NCBI RefSeq assembly: GCF_004307995.1 | Contig: NZ_SIRE01000020.1 | Coordinates: 62,001 to 126,000, forward strand | Reading direction: 5' to 3' | From: Paenibacillus thalictri | GTDB taxonomy: Bacteria > Bacillota > Bacilli > Paenibacillales > NBRC-103111 | Length of the DNA: 64,000 nt | Made by a program: the position numbers and the translations under genes | Shown here: positions 1 to 8,746 of the stretch, one piece after another | How the letters are laid out: every line of letters begins with the position of its first letter | How positions within the stretch are numbered: the stretch's first letter is position 1 | The notes under the pieces: model-generated | What the model was told of the DNA's origin: nothing | The model's input: only the letters and a program-made list of their open reading frames with translations | Database searches by the model: none

Positions 1-153
1 ACCACCCCATTGTCCGTGGCGATCTATCAGCGCATCTATGCTTCGGAATTCGGGACGGCCTGCGCTTACGGCGTGCTGCAGATGGTCACGATCATTATTG
101 TTTTGTTCATATCGCAAAAAATTACCGGCAGCCAGACCGGCACCATTGTGTAA
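1..153 (+). CDS. ABC transporter permease, C-terminal fragment
   Basis: Only the last 50 codons are present; the gene starts left of the window. The reading frame opens at base 1 and stops with TAA at 151-153. The peptide starts TTPLSVAIYQRIYAS and carries one hydrophobic segment (about residues 28-42, VLQMVTIIIVLFIS) before a short polar tail. The 'PLSVAIY' stretch followed by a last membrane helix resembles the end of binding-protein-dependent inner-membrane permeases of the iron(III)/2-aminoethylphosphonate/thiamine class. The substrate cannot be told from this piece. It lies 54 bases upstream of the PIG-L gene on the same strand, so the two may share an operon. Confidence 0.55.
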   Translation, partial: TTPLSVAIYQRIYASEFGTACAYGVLQMVTIIIVLFISQKITGSQTGTIV

Positions 154-207
154 TTTGCGCATTTTGTAAAGTAAGGGCAACTTTGATGGTAGAGGGGACT
201 TTCGTTT

Positions 208-2739
208 ATGAACCAAGGCAGGGTAAAGCCAGCCGTTTCCATGGATAAAAACGATGCAGAGGTCGGTTTGTCGGCAGCAAAAATGATCAACTCCCGGTAC
301 GGCATCGTGGATTTGTGGAAATCGATATTTCCGCTGTCTACCGTTTCCAGCGTGATGAATACCGGAGCCCATCCCGACGACGAGCACAGCGATACGCTTG
401 CTTTTTATTCGCTGGGACGGGGGGCCGATACGTACAGCCTGATCGCAACACGCGGGGAAGGCGGGCAAAACGAGATTGGCGGCGAACTCGGCGATGCGCT
501 GGGCGTCATCCGCACCCGCGAGCTGCAGCAGGCATCGGCGGTGCTCAATGTGACGCTCCGCTTGTTAAGCGAACAGATCGGGGACCCGATCTGCGACTTC
601 GGTTTCTCCAAATGCGCTCAAGAAACGTTTGACAAATGGGGCGAGCGGGTCGTTTACGAACGTTTGATCCGGCATATTCGCATCACCCGCCCGGACGTCG
701 TGTTTACGACATTTCTTAACGAACCGACGACACACGGGCACCATCGGGCGATGACGATATTGACGCTGCGGGCGTTTCACGACGCGGCCGACCCGGCGGT
801 GTTTCCGGCCCATTACCGGGCCGGTCTCCGGCCGTGGCAGATCAAAAAGATGTACGTCCCGGCAGACGAAAACGACTATACTGTGTTTGTGCCGACAGGG
901 GAATATAACGAGATTTACGGCGCTTCTTACGTACAGCTGGGTGAGCAGTCGCGTTTTTTGCATAAAAGCCAAGGCATGGGTTGGCATGTGGAGGAAGGGC
1001 CAAACAACAATTATTACAAACTGCAATTATCCACTACGCCAATCGTTTTAAAAGAAGAAGACTTTTTTACCGGCATCGCCGTTACATTCGAAGATTTGGC
1101 CGGGGAGATCGACAAGCTTGGCGGTGCCAGACAAGTTGTTCGGGGCTTGCGGCGCATTCACGGCAATGTGAAGCGACTGCTCGCTCAATATCCGCATTTT
1201 TCCAAGGTGGCGTTTGAAATTCAGCGGATGAAAACCAATGTGTGTGCCTCCTTGTCCGATATCGCTCACTCCCGGCTCAGCGAAGCCGTGAAGGCGGATC
1301 TTCTGCACAGGCTGCAGGTAAAACTGAAGCAGCTGGAGACGGCCGGAGCGGAAGCCTTATCGCTGATCGCCAAGGTGAAACCCGGCTCGAACGAGCTGGT
1401 ACGCGGACAGACGACCCAAGTGACGGTGACCTGCTTTAACGGCGGCATCGTGCCTGTCCAGCATGTGCGCGTCAAGCTGAATGCTCCCGCGGGATGGGAA
1501 GTGGCGGCGACAGGCGAAACCGGTTTTGACAAACTGGTCTATAATGAGACGAGATCGGCGGAATATACGGTTAAGGTGCCTGACGACGCTGCTTATTTCG
1601 ATCCGTACGCGGAGCCGGTCATTACGGCGGATATCGAATATGAAGCTTTTGATACACTAGGCAGCATTCGTATCGAACCGGCTCAGGCGATTGCCGTTAT
1701 CCCGGCGTTTTCCGTCTGTTTGCAGCCGCCTTCGATGATTCTTAACACGCTGCAGCCGGCCGGACCGATTCCGGTGAAAGTAACGGTGCGGGGTGATCAT
1801 CCGGAAGCGTGCGACGCCAATGTGTCGCTGCTTGTACCTGCCGGCTGGAAGACGGAACCGAAGACGCATACGTTAGATTTTACATTTAAGGGTGAAACAA
1901 AGGCGGTGTCGTTTGACGTGCATCCGTCATCCGAATTGACGAACGGGAGCTATCAGCTTTCCGTCATCGCCTGGAACGACAAGATGGAAAGCATCTGCAG
2001 AACGCAGGTGATCCAATACCCGCATATTGGCAGAAGTTATTGGATTCAGCAATCCGGGCTGCGGATCCAAGCGTTTGATCTGAAAATTCGGGAGAAGCTC
2101 AAAGTCGGGTACGTATCCAGCGGTTTTGACCGGATTGACGAATATTTGGAGCTGATCGGCGTCGATGTAACGAAGCTGGAGGAAAAAGATATTCAATTCG
2201 GCGATTTGTCCGAATATGATACGATTGTGCTGGGCATTCGCGCTTATGCGTTCCGCCCGGAGCTGACTTTGTGCAATGAGCGGCTGCTTCGATATGTGGA
2301 AAACGGCGGCAACCTGGTCGTTCAATACCATAAGCCGGAGGATAATTGGAAGCCGGAGCTGGCACCTTATCCGATTGAAATCAGAGAGCCGTTTATCGAA
2401 TGGCGCGTCACCGACGAACATTCCGAGGTGCGCGTATTGGCTCCGGATCACAGTATGTTTCATGATCCGAATCACATTACGAAAGCCGATTGGGACCATT
2501 GGATTCAGGAACGCGCCATTTATATCCCTTGCGCTTGGAGCGAGCGGTATACGCCTTTGATCTCTACGGGCGACGCGGGCGAGCAGCCGTTTGACGGAAT
2601 TTTTCTGACCGCGCGTTTCGGTCGGGGTGTCTACACCTACAGCACGCTGGTGTGGTATAGGGAAATTCCGAATTTGGTCCCGGGCGCGATCCGGATGTTC
2701 GCCAATATGATCAGTCAGACGGCGGCGGAAGGCCGGTGA
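208..2739 (+). CDS. PIG-L (LmbE-like) deacetylase with C-terminal amidotransferase-like domain
   Basis: An 843-residue protein. Residues 54-59 are AHPDDE, the zinc-binding motif of PIG-L/LmbE N-deacetylases, and a second histidine cluster (THGHHRAM) lies near residue 173. These enzymes remove acetyl groups from N-acetylglucosamine-type sugars. The middle (about 395-600) looks like NEW3/Ig-like beta-sandwich modules. From about residue 631 (LKVGYVSSGFDRIDEYLELIG) the protein resembles class I glutamine-amidotransferase-like or ThuA-like folds. The ATG at 208 has AGAGGGGA about 9 bases upstream. No signal peptide is evident, which suggests cytoplasmic action. It is followed by a lyase and a sugar kinase on the same strand, so a role in breaking down an N-acetylated sugar conjugate is likely. 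The family is firm; the substrate is inferred. Confidence 0.85.
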   Translation: MNQGRVKPAVSMDKNDAEVGLSAAKMINSRYGIVDLWKSIFPLSTVSSVMNTGAHPDDEHSDTLAFYSLGRGADTYSLIATRGEGGQNEIGGELGDALGVIRTRELQQASAVLNVTLRLLSEQIGDPICDFGFSKCAQETFDKWGERVVYERLIRHIRITRPDVVFTTFLNEPTTHGHHRAMTILTLRAFHDAADPAVFPAHYRAGLRPWQIKKMYVPADENDYTVFVPTGEYNEIYGASYVQLGEQSRFLHKSQGMGWHVEEGPNNNYYKLQLSTTPIVLKEEDFFTGIAVTFEDLAGEIDKLGGARQVVRGLRRIHGNVKRLLAQYPHFSKVAFEIQRMKTNVCASLSDIAHSRLSEAVKADLLHRLQVKLKQLETAGAEALSLIAKVKPGSNELVRGQTTQVTVTCFNGGIVPVQHVRVKLNAPAGWEVAATGETGFDKLVYNETRSAEYTVKVPDDAAYFDPYAEPVITADIEYEAFDTLGSIRIEPAQAIAVIPAFSVCLQPPSMILNTLQPAGPIPVKVTVRGDHPEACDANVSLLVPAGWKTEPKTHTLDFTFKGETKAVSFDVHPSSELTNGSYQLSVIAWNDKMESICRTQVIQYPHIGRSYWIQQSGLRIQAFDLKIREKLKVGYVSSGFDRIDEYLELIGVDVTKLEEKDIQFGDLSEYDTIVLGIRAYAFRPELTLCNERLLRYVENGGNLVVQYHKPEDNWKPELAPYPIEIREPFIEWRVTDEHSEVRVLAPDHSMFHDPNHITKADWDHWIQERAIYIPCAWSERYTPLISTGDAGEQPFDGIFLTARFGRGVYTYSTLVWYREIPNLVPGAIRMFANMISQTAAEGR

Positions 2740-2800
2740 AGCCGATTCCGCGGAGCGAAGAAAAGAAGAGCGTCGATGATGGAACAGGAGGACAACAAAG

Positions 2801-4318
2801 ATGAGCGTTAACGAGCGTGAAAAGATTTTGCAGGAGGAGGGCCAAGTTTTCCCAGGGAAAACGTATGCCGAGGTGGTGCTTGGTCCCGCTTTTCGGGAGG
2901 CCAGAACTCACCTGCTGGGTCCGATGATGGCGATTAATAAAGCGCATTTGATTATGCTGAAGGAGCAGCGGCTGATCTCACCGGAGGAGGCCGGAGTGAT
3001 TGCCGGGGCGATCCGCGGTGTTGATCTCGAAGCTCTGGGGAAAGCCGAATATACGGGTGAGTTCGAGGATTTGTTTTTTCAAGTGGAGAGCGAGCTGCTG
3101 AGGCTAGGCGGAGAGGTCGCAGGCAATCTTCATTTGGCACGCAGCCGCAACGATATGGGCATCGCCATTTACCGAATCGTGCTCAGAGAGAAGCTGCAAG
3201 AAGTATTGGCTTCGGCGTTGGGCCTGCAGCGCATATTGCTTGCTTTCGCCGAAGAGCATACCGATACGGTGATGCTCGGTTATACGCATACGCAGCAAGC
3301 TCAGCCTACAACGCTCGCCCATTATATGACAACGATGGCGGATTCGCTGTTCAGAGATATACGGCGCCTGATCGCCGCTTACGGCAATTGCAATCGCAGC
3401 AGCATGGGGGCGGCGGCGCTGACGACGTCCGGTTTTGCCGTCAGCCGGGAACGAATGATGGAGCTGCTTGCTTTTGACGGGATGGTGGAAAATTCGTACG
3501 ACGCTGTCAGCGGCTCCGATTACGTGGCGGAAATCGCTGCTGCGGTGCAGCTGGCGGCGATCCATCTGGGCCGTTCCGTGCAAGACATGCTGCTTTGGTG
3601 CACGCAGGAGTTCGGCGCGTTGAAGGTATCCGCGCCGTATGTGCAGATCAGCTCGATCATGCCGCAGAAGCGCAACCCGGTATCGTTCGAGCATATGCGC
3701 TCGCTGCTGTCCAGCTGCGCAGGCAACGCGCAGACGGTGCTGACGATGATGCACAACACGCCGTACGGCGATATCGTCGATACGGAAGACGACATGCAGC
3801 CTTATGCATGGAAGGCGCTGCAGGTACTGGAGCAAATATACCGCTTGTTCGGTTGCGTGATCGGCACGGTGTCGGTGAACAAAGAAACGCTGCTGAAGCG
3901 GGCGCAGGGCAGCTTCGCTACCGTCACCGAGCTGGCCGATACGTTGGTGCGTACGGAAAATATCTCGTTTCGCACCTCGCACCATATTGTCAGCGGGGTA
4001 GTAAAAAAGGCGCTTGAGCGCGGTTTGGCGGCAAACGAGATCGGGCTGCCGCTCGTAAACGAGGTGGCGCGCGAGATCATCGGGCGCGAGGTGTCGCTCG
4101 ATGCGGAGGCGCTGCGGCTGGCGCTTGATCCGGTTCATTTTGTAAGCATCCGCACGCTGCCAGGCGGGCCGAGCCCGCAGGAAATGCGGCGTCTGATCGC
4201 AAGCCGCAGGGAGCAGCTTGGCGTGCAAGAGGTGTGGTTGCGCGAAGCGGTGCAGACCTGCGGCGAGGCTTTAGGTCGGCTGGATGCCACATTGACCGGC
4301 TGGAGAACGGGTTCATGA
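2801..4318 (+). CDS. Argininosuccinate lyase-like enzyme (fumarase/aspartase superfamily)
   Basis: A 505-residue protein of the argininosuccinate lyase/fumarase superfamily, which removes groups by beta-elimination. The signature loop is present as SSIMPQKRNP (about residues 284-293), as are SRND (near 112) and the THTQQAQP region that aligns with the catalytic-histidine motif. Departures from true ArgH are visible: the residue before SSIMP is I instead of G, the Asp normally following KxNP is V, and the Gln after SRND is M. These changes lie near the substrate site and argue for another substrate. Start at ATG 2801 behind ACAGGAGGA. It overlaps the next gene by ATGA. The location between a deacetylase and a sugar kinase, with no arginine genes nearby, supports a catabolic lyase, not arginine synthesis. 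Confidence 0.8.
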   Translation: MSVNEREKILQEEGQVFPGKTYAEVVLGPAFREARTHLLGPMMAINKAHLIMLKEQRLISPEEAGVIAGAIRGVDLEALGKAEYTGEFEDLFFQVESELLRLGGEVAGNLHLARSRNDMGIAIYRIVLREKLQEVLASALGLQRILLAFAEEHTDTVMLGYTHTQQAQPTTLAHYMTTMADSLFRDIRRLIAAYGNCNRSSMGAAALTTSGFAVSRERMMELLAFDGMVENSYDAVSGSDYVAEIAAAVQLAAIHLGRSVQDMLLWCTQEFGALKVSAPYVQISSIMPQKRNPVSFEHMRSLLSSCAGNAQTVLTMMHNTPYGDIVDTEDDMQPYAWKALQVLEQIYRLFGCVIGTVSVNKETLLKRAQGSFATVTELADTLVRTENISFRTSHHIVSGVVKKALERGLAANEIGLPLVNEVAREIIGREVSLDAEALRLALDPVHFVSIRTLPGGPSPQEMRRLIASRREQLGVQEVWLREAVQTCGEALGRLDATLTGWRTGS

Positions 4319-5655
4319 CCGGGCGGCTGACCGTGCCGCTGCTGGCGGTGGACGGCGGGGGCACGAAGTGTGCGGCGGTTTTTGCGGCTGCGGACGGGAG
4401 CTGGCTGAGCCAAGGCGGCGCAGGCTCCTGCAATTATCAGGGCGTCGGCCGGGAGGCTGCGACGCTTGAACTCGTTCGCGCCATCCGCGCAGCTAAGGCG
4501 GGACTGGCCGCAACCGGCATCGCAACGGCAGGCCGCACGAGCGCTTGCTCTTCGACTGGAATTGCCGGTGCTTCGGAAGCCGCGGGCAGCTTACGGACAG
4601 GCTCTGCAGGCGGGGCGGGAATTGTGGGCAGGCATGGGCTTGGGCTGGGCCTCGGGGCGGAATTGATGCCCGAGTTCAACCCGAAGCAGGACCTGATGCA
4701 CGACCTGGACCCAAAGCTGAACCCGGAGCCTGAACCGATGCACGAGCTGGATCCGAAGCGGAGCCTGGTGCCGGAACCGACCGTCGGGTTGGGTCCCAAG
4801 CTGAGCCCAGGGCCTGAACCGGTGCTGGAGCTGAAACAGCAACCGGAACCGCTTCTCGAGCTGGAATGCGCATTATTTGCTTTGGCCGGTGTCGATACGC
4901 AGGCGGATTACATTATTGCCCGGGCAATGGCGGAAGAAGCGCTGCGGCAGGCGGGGATTACAGCGCATCGCGTGGTCGTGGAAAACGACGGGTTCTGCGC
5001 GTTGGTCGGAGCGACCGGCGGCCAGCCGGGGATTCTCGTCATTTCCGGCACGGGTTCAATCGTATACGGCACCGACGGTCAGGAAGCCAGCGCCAGAGCG
5101 GGCGGCTGGGGGCACCGGGTAGGCGACGAGGGAAGCGGTTATTGGATCGGCGCGCAAGCGATCAAGGCGATTCTTAAGGCAAGCGACGGAAGAGGCGAAG
5201 CCACATTGCTGGGTGAATGGATTTTTCCGCACCTTGGCATCGGCGGCGCCGAAGATTTGTTCAACTGGACATACGGACAGGAGTATTCCGTGGAAAAAAC
5301 AGGTCGGCTGGCTCCGTTGGTCGATGCGGCGGCTCAAGCCGGAGACAAGATCAGCCAGCATATTTTGGAGGCGGCAGTAAAGGAGTTATTTGCCGCGTCT
5401 CAGGCGGTGATCGGCAAGCTGCGGTTGCGGGAAAAGCAGACGCCGTTTGCCGTCATTTTGCAAGGCGGCGTGCTGAGACATTGTAATTATGTCCGCGATC
5501 AGCTGTACCGGAGTCTCCGCGCCTATTGTCCGGGAGCCCGGCTTCATACTTCGGTTGGCGAGCCCATTCAAGGCGTCGTCGGAATGGGAGTGTCGCTGCT
5601 TGATACAAGCGGCAAAAATGAAATAATCAAAATTGGCACAGCCCTTCTCGATTGA
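4315..5655 (+). CDS. BadF/BadG/BcrA/BcrD-type sugar kinase (N-acetylglucosamine kinase-like) with repeat insertion
   Basis: ASKHA-fold ATPase of the BadF family, which includes N-acetylglucosamine kinases. The N-terminal phosphate loop DGGGTKCAAVF lies near residue 12. The adenosine/phosphate motifs ENDGFCALVG and ISGTGSIVYG follow, then GGWGHRVGDEGSGYWIG. The ATG at 4315 overlaps the lyase stop (ATGA), indicating translational coupling; a longer frame exists upstream but lies inside the lyase gene. At 446 residues it is much longer than the usual 300-330, because roughly residues 62-183 are an insertion ending in a Pro/Glu-rich 14-residue repeat. The insertion falls in the first lobe between the first helices and the expected ALFALAG strand. 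It ends in a strong terminator. Likely role: phosphorylation of the sugar freed by the two upstream enzymes. Confidence 0.8.
   Translation: MTGRLTVPLLAVDGGGTKCAAVFAAADGSWLSQGGAGSCNYQGVGREAATLELVRAIRAAKAGLAATGIATAGRTSACSSTGIAGASEAAGSLRTGSAGGAGIVGRHGLGLGLGAELMPEFNPKQDLMHDLDPKLNPEPEPMHELDPKRSLVPEPTVGLGPKLSPGPEPVLELKQQPEPLLELECALFALAGVDTQADYIIARAMAEEALRQAGITAHRVVVENDGFCALVGATGGQPGILVISGTGSIVYGTDGQEASARAGGWGHRVGDEGSGYWIGAQAIKAILKASDGRGEATLLGEWIFPHLGIGGAEDLFNWTYGQEYSVEKTGRLAPLVDAAAQAGDKISQHILEAAVKELFAASQAVIGKLRLREKQTPFAVILQGGVLRHCNYVRDQLYRSLRAYCPGARLHTSVGEPIQGVVGMGVSLLDTSGKNEIIKIGTALLD
4666..4866 (+). repeat. In-frame 42-bp degenerate tandem repeat inside the kinase gene
   Basis: Units of 42 bases encode 14 residues: MHDLDPKLNPEPEP (4696-4737), MHELDPKRSLVPEP (4738-4779) and TVGLGPKLSPGPEP (4780-4821). 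Shortened units lie on both sides (4666-4695 and 4822-4866). The consensus is x-[HG]-[DE]-L-x-P-K-x-x-P-x-P-E-P. The unit is an exact multiple of three, so the frame is kept. It probably arose by slippage. Confidence 0.85.
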
Positions 5656-5674
5656 GAGGGGTTGTGTTTTTTTT
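5637..5674 (+). terminator. Rho-independent terminator after the kinase gene
   Basis: A 13-bp stem (CACAGCCCTTCTC / GAGAGGGGTTGTG, with G-T pairs) around loop GATT is followed by eight T. The hairpin includes the kinase stop codon. It closes the PIG-L/lyase/kinase unit. Confidence 0.85.
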
Positions 5675-5759
5675 GTGCGATTTCTTGCTGCGCAAATAGT
5701 AAGCGGGTTTGCATGTGATGACATGGTCATTAAATGAGCATGAATTGCCGAAATGCCGA

Positions 5760-5789
5760 TTGCCGCTTCGTTTCGGAGCTGTTTATACT
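5760..5789 (+). promoter_or_regulatory. Candidate sigma-A promoter for the 5835 operon
   Basis: TTGCCG (5760-5765), 18-base spacer, TATACT (5784-5789). It lies 46 bases before the ATG at 5835 and downstream of the terminator at 5637-5674, so a new transcription unit starting here is sensible. Confidence 0.5.
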
Positions 5790-5834
5790 AAAGCCGAATT
5801 GGCAGTGGATCACGTTTGAATACGGGGGGAGAAT

Positions 5835-6719
5835 ATGCAACCATCATTGGAAATGCTTATCGTCGGAGCCACCTTTGCCGGTATCGGCGCGAGCCTGAGC
5901 ATGGACCGATCGTTTGCGATAGTCGAACGCACGACATTGGTCGGCCATGAATTCATTAACAGCTACCGGACTGGAAGCGACTGGAAGTCCGTGCCGGAGT
6001 TTCCGCCAACGCTGGAGCTTCAAAAGGAGTTTGAAGAAAAACGGCTGCTCACACTGGAAGGCCGGGTACATCTGGGCGGTATGGCGCCGATTGTATTCAA
6101 GCAATTGCTTCAATCGGGAAAATCCGGCTCGGTCCGGTTTATGACCGAAGTCGTCGGCATTGCGAGGCGGGCTGATGGATACGACGTGACGTTGTTTGAC
6201 GCCGGCGGTATCCGCACGGTATGGACAAACCGGATCGTCGATACGACGTCCGACTGCCGGTCTTTGCCGGGGCGGTTTCCGGTGAAGGAGAAGGCGGTGT
6301 GCGCCGTTTTGCACAATACGAACGCAAGCGTTAATGCAGAAGCCAACGCCGCTACAAGCATCGTTACCGGTTTTAATGCCGGTGCCGAAAAGCCGGGACT
6401 GTCTATACCGAAGGAATTCGCCGACCGGATTAGTCCAGGGGCCTTTGCATCGGAAGCTTATTTACGGCTTCCGATTGCACCTGAAGCCGATTGGGCGGAA
6501 GCCCGTCATACGCTAAACCGCTTTTGGGCCGATCGCCCGGCTGAGCTGCAGGACTGGACGATCGCCGCTGTGGCTGACGAATTTGCGGCGGTCCCGGCCC
6601 GCAGCTGCGAAGAACTGGACAACGGCTGGCTTTGGATGCCGTCCGCCGCCTTCGAGAATCCGCTGTCGGCCATGGATGCCGGTTATGCATTCGGAAAAAA
6701 AGAGGTGATTTCGTCATGA
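5835..6719 (+). CDS. FAD-dependent-oxidoreductase-like protein, degenerate nucleotide-binding motif
   Basis: A 294-residue protein starting MQPSLEMLIVGATFAGIGASL, which resembles the beta-alpha-beta dinucleotide fold, but the glycine motif reads GATFAGIG instead of GxGxxG. A later IVERTTLVGHEF fits the acidic end of the second strand. No complete substrate domain is recognised, and the protein is about half the length of its neighbour. The start ATG has GGGGGGAGAAT directly upstream. Its stop overlaps the ATG of the next gene (ATGA), so the two are translationally coupled and may form a complex or be a split and diverged pair. The function is unknown; FAD binding is likely from the fold, but the altered motif leaves doubt. 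Confidence 0.55.
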   Translation: MQPSLEMLIVGATFAGIGASLSMDRSFAIVERTTLVGHEFINSYRTGSDWKSVPEFPPTLELQKEFEEKRLLTLEGRVHLGGMAPIVFKQLLQSGKSGSVRFMTEVVGIARRADGYDVTLFDAGGIRTVWTNRIVDTTSDCRSLPGRFPVKEKAVCAVLHNTNASVNAEANAATSIVTGFNAGAEKPGLSIPKEFADRISPGAFASEAYLRLPIAPEADWAEARHTLNRFWADRPAELQDWTIAAVADEFAAVPARSCEELDNGWLWMPSAAFENPLSAMDAGYAFGKKEVISS

Positions 6720-8602
6720 AGTTGTTTCAACGCGAGCAAGGCAGCGTCGTATCAACCCCGGCTGAAGATACTGTCTTTGAGCGCAGCTATGATGTGATTG
6801 TGGTTGGCCTCGGCACGGCCGGGGCGATCGCTGCGATTACCGCAGCCCGCAGCGGCCTTCGCGTGCTGGGGCTCGAGCGGCTCACCGGCATGGGGGGCGC
6901 GGGGACCATCGGTGCTGTGCTTGGTTACTATTACGGCTCCAAGGGCGGCTTATATGAAGAAATTGATGAAGAGGTGCGCCGTCTGGAGGCCGCAGGCTCA
7001 GGTTATACGAAATCGGCGGGTCTGAACGGGGAGCTGAAGAAATATGTGTTGGAGCGTTATGCGCTTGACGCCGGAGCCCGCGTTTATTACGAAAGTGCTG
7101 TTATCGGCGTGTACATGGACGGAGCTTCCGTTACGGGTGTTCGCTGGATCGGCCCTGACGGCCTTAAGTCTGCGGGCTGCCGTATCCTGATCGACGCCTC
7201 GGGCGACGCCGAGGTATGCGTGATGGCGGGAGCGGCCAGCCGGACCGGCCGCTTGCTTGACGGCAAAGCCCAACCTTATTCCAACCCGATTGTATCGGTG
7301 CAGGACAACAAGGTTAGAGCATTTTATACGGACTCGGGTTATGTCGATCAGGCGCAAGAAGCGGACTTGTCGCAGGCGATTATCCGCTCCGCTTGTCTGC
7401 CGACCCATCTGCCGGAACGCCTCGAGGAATCGTGCAAATTTCTGAAGCTGGCTCCCCAATTGGGCATTCGCGAAGGACGGTTTATGGATGGCGAAGAGCA
7501 GGTCACTTTCGCCGATGTGCTGGAGGATCGTTTGACCGACCAGCCTGTCTTTTACGCTTATTCCAACATCGACAACCATGGCAAAGATATCGCCTTCGAA
7601 AGCGATCTTCAGCAGGACTGGGCGGTAGCCGCCAGCATGTGGGGCATTACGATGTCTGTTCCGATCCCGCTGGGCGCGCTGATTCCCAAAGGCTTCGACA
7701 ATGTGCTGATCGCCGGACGCGCCTTGGCGATCGACCACGATCTAGCCGCATGCGTCCGGATGAAACGCGATATGCAGAAATGCGGCGAGGCTGCTGCGCT
7801 GGCCGCAAAGGTGGCTATCGAAGACGGGCTGCCGCTGCGCGAGATCGCTTACGACAAGCTGATGCCGCTGCTGCTGCAAACCGGCTGCCTGAATCCGGCC
7901 AACCATGTGCGCTTTAAGGAAAGCATGTCGACGCAAGACGAACATATCGCTTCGCTGCGCTGGCTGACGGACAAAAAGGACATCTGCGAAGGCTTATCCA
8001 GCCTGAAGCCGGGTCTCGCCATCTGGTCTGCGCGCAGATTAGGATCCCCCGTTATCGGGTCCGAGCTCAAGCAGTGGATGGCACAGGAGGATAACGAACA
8101 CTTGCGCAAAAACAGCGCTTTTGCCCTCGCTTTGCTGGGGGATGTCTCCGCCATCCCGGTGCTCAGAGGTATGATGAGGGAACGGGATACGTTTGTTCCG
8201 AAAACAAGCCGTAAATACAACCAGGTCCGCGGATATGCGGCAATTTATTTGCTGGGCAAACTGGGCGACGCCGAGATCGTACCCGAGCTGCTGCACATCT
8301 TGAAAAGCAAAGAAGAATTCGTCAATTTATCGACCGATGTGGAGTTTATCAATCATGACGAGGAATATTTTTTCCAATATTTTTCCTTTTCGCTGATGGC
8401 GCTGCTGCGCACATCGGAGCTGCATCCGGAACTTCGGTCAACCGTGATCGCGGCAGTGGAGCCTATCGTCGAGGATCCGGCCTTTACGGCTAACGTCACT
8501 CTGAAGCCAACAAAGGATTTGAACTTTGATATGGCGGATACGGTGCGCCGGATCGTACGTGAGCAAATAAGCCGCTGGCAGACGGAATCCGTTCCTAATT
8601 AG
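6716..8602 (+). CDS. FAD-dependent oxidoreductase (FAD_oxidored family) with helical-repeat C terminus
   Basis: A 628-residue flavoprotein. The N-terminal FAD motif is YDVIVVGLGTAGAIAA, followed by the LERLTGMGGAGTIGAV stretch typical of the family that also includes the 21769-23160 protein. The FAD-family core runs to about residue 400, with DNVLIAGRALAIDHDLAACVRM as the C-terminal FAD-contact segment. The last 200 residues (LRKNSAFALALLGDVSAIPVLRGMM and similar) look like HEAT/PBS-lyase-like alpha repeats. The start is ATG 6716, overlapping the upstream stop, with AGAGGTGATT upstream; a longer frame from 6632 lacks support. It sits directly before a sugar ABC transporter and probably oxidises or reduces the imported carbohydrate or its acid. 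The substrate is unknown. Confidence 0.8.
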   Translation: MKLFQREQGSVVSTPAEDTVFERSYDVIVVGLGTAGAIAAITAARSGLRVLGLERLTGMGGAGTIGAVLGYYYGSKGGLYEEIDEEVRRLEAAGSGYTKSAGLNGELKKYVLERYALDAGARVYYESAVIGVYMDGASVTGVRWIGPDGLKSAGCRILIDASGDAEVCVMAGAASRTGRLLDGKAQPYSNPIVSVQDNKVRAFYTDSGYVDQAQEADLSQAIIRSACLPTHLPERLEESCKFLKLAPQLGIREGRFMDGEEQVTFADVLEDRLTDQPVFYAYSNIDNHGKDIAFESDLQQDWAVAASMWGITMSVPIPLGALIPKGFDNVLIAGRALAIDHDLAACVRMKRDMQKCGEAAALAAKVAIEDGLPLREIAYDKLMPLLLQTGCLNPANHVRFKESMSTQDEHIASLRWLTDKKDICEGLSSLKPGLAIWSARRLGSPVIGSELKQWMAQEDNEHLRKNSAFALALLGDVSAIPVLRGMMRERDTFVPKTSRKYNQVRGYAAIYLLGKLGDAEIVPELLHILKSKEEFVNLSTDVEFINHDEEYFFQYFSFSLMALLRTSELHPELRSTVIAAVEPIVEDPAFTANVTLKPTKDLNFDMADTVRRIVREQISRWQTESVPN

Positions 8603-8746
8603 AGATGCGCAATCCATACGGTGCGCATGTCATCATTTGCGCATTGCCGTCGCGAATTGCATATAGCATTTGGGATCGCTCCAGGTATACTGAAAATGGA
8701 CCGGACATCGCGAATTTGATTTTTACTTTTTAGGGAGGTCATTGTT

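Noticed and set aside
3104..4228. Long antisense open frame (374 codons) over the lyase gene
   Set aside because: No ribosome binding site, no recognisable family, and it mirrors a clearly conserved gene; typical of GC-rich codon use.
2801..4318. Calling the lyase argH
   Set aside because: Changed residues around the signature loop and no arginine genes nearby.
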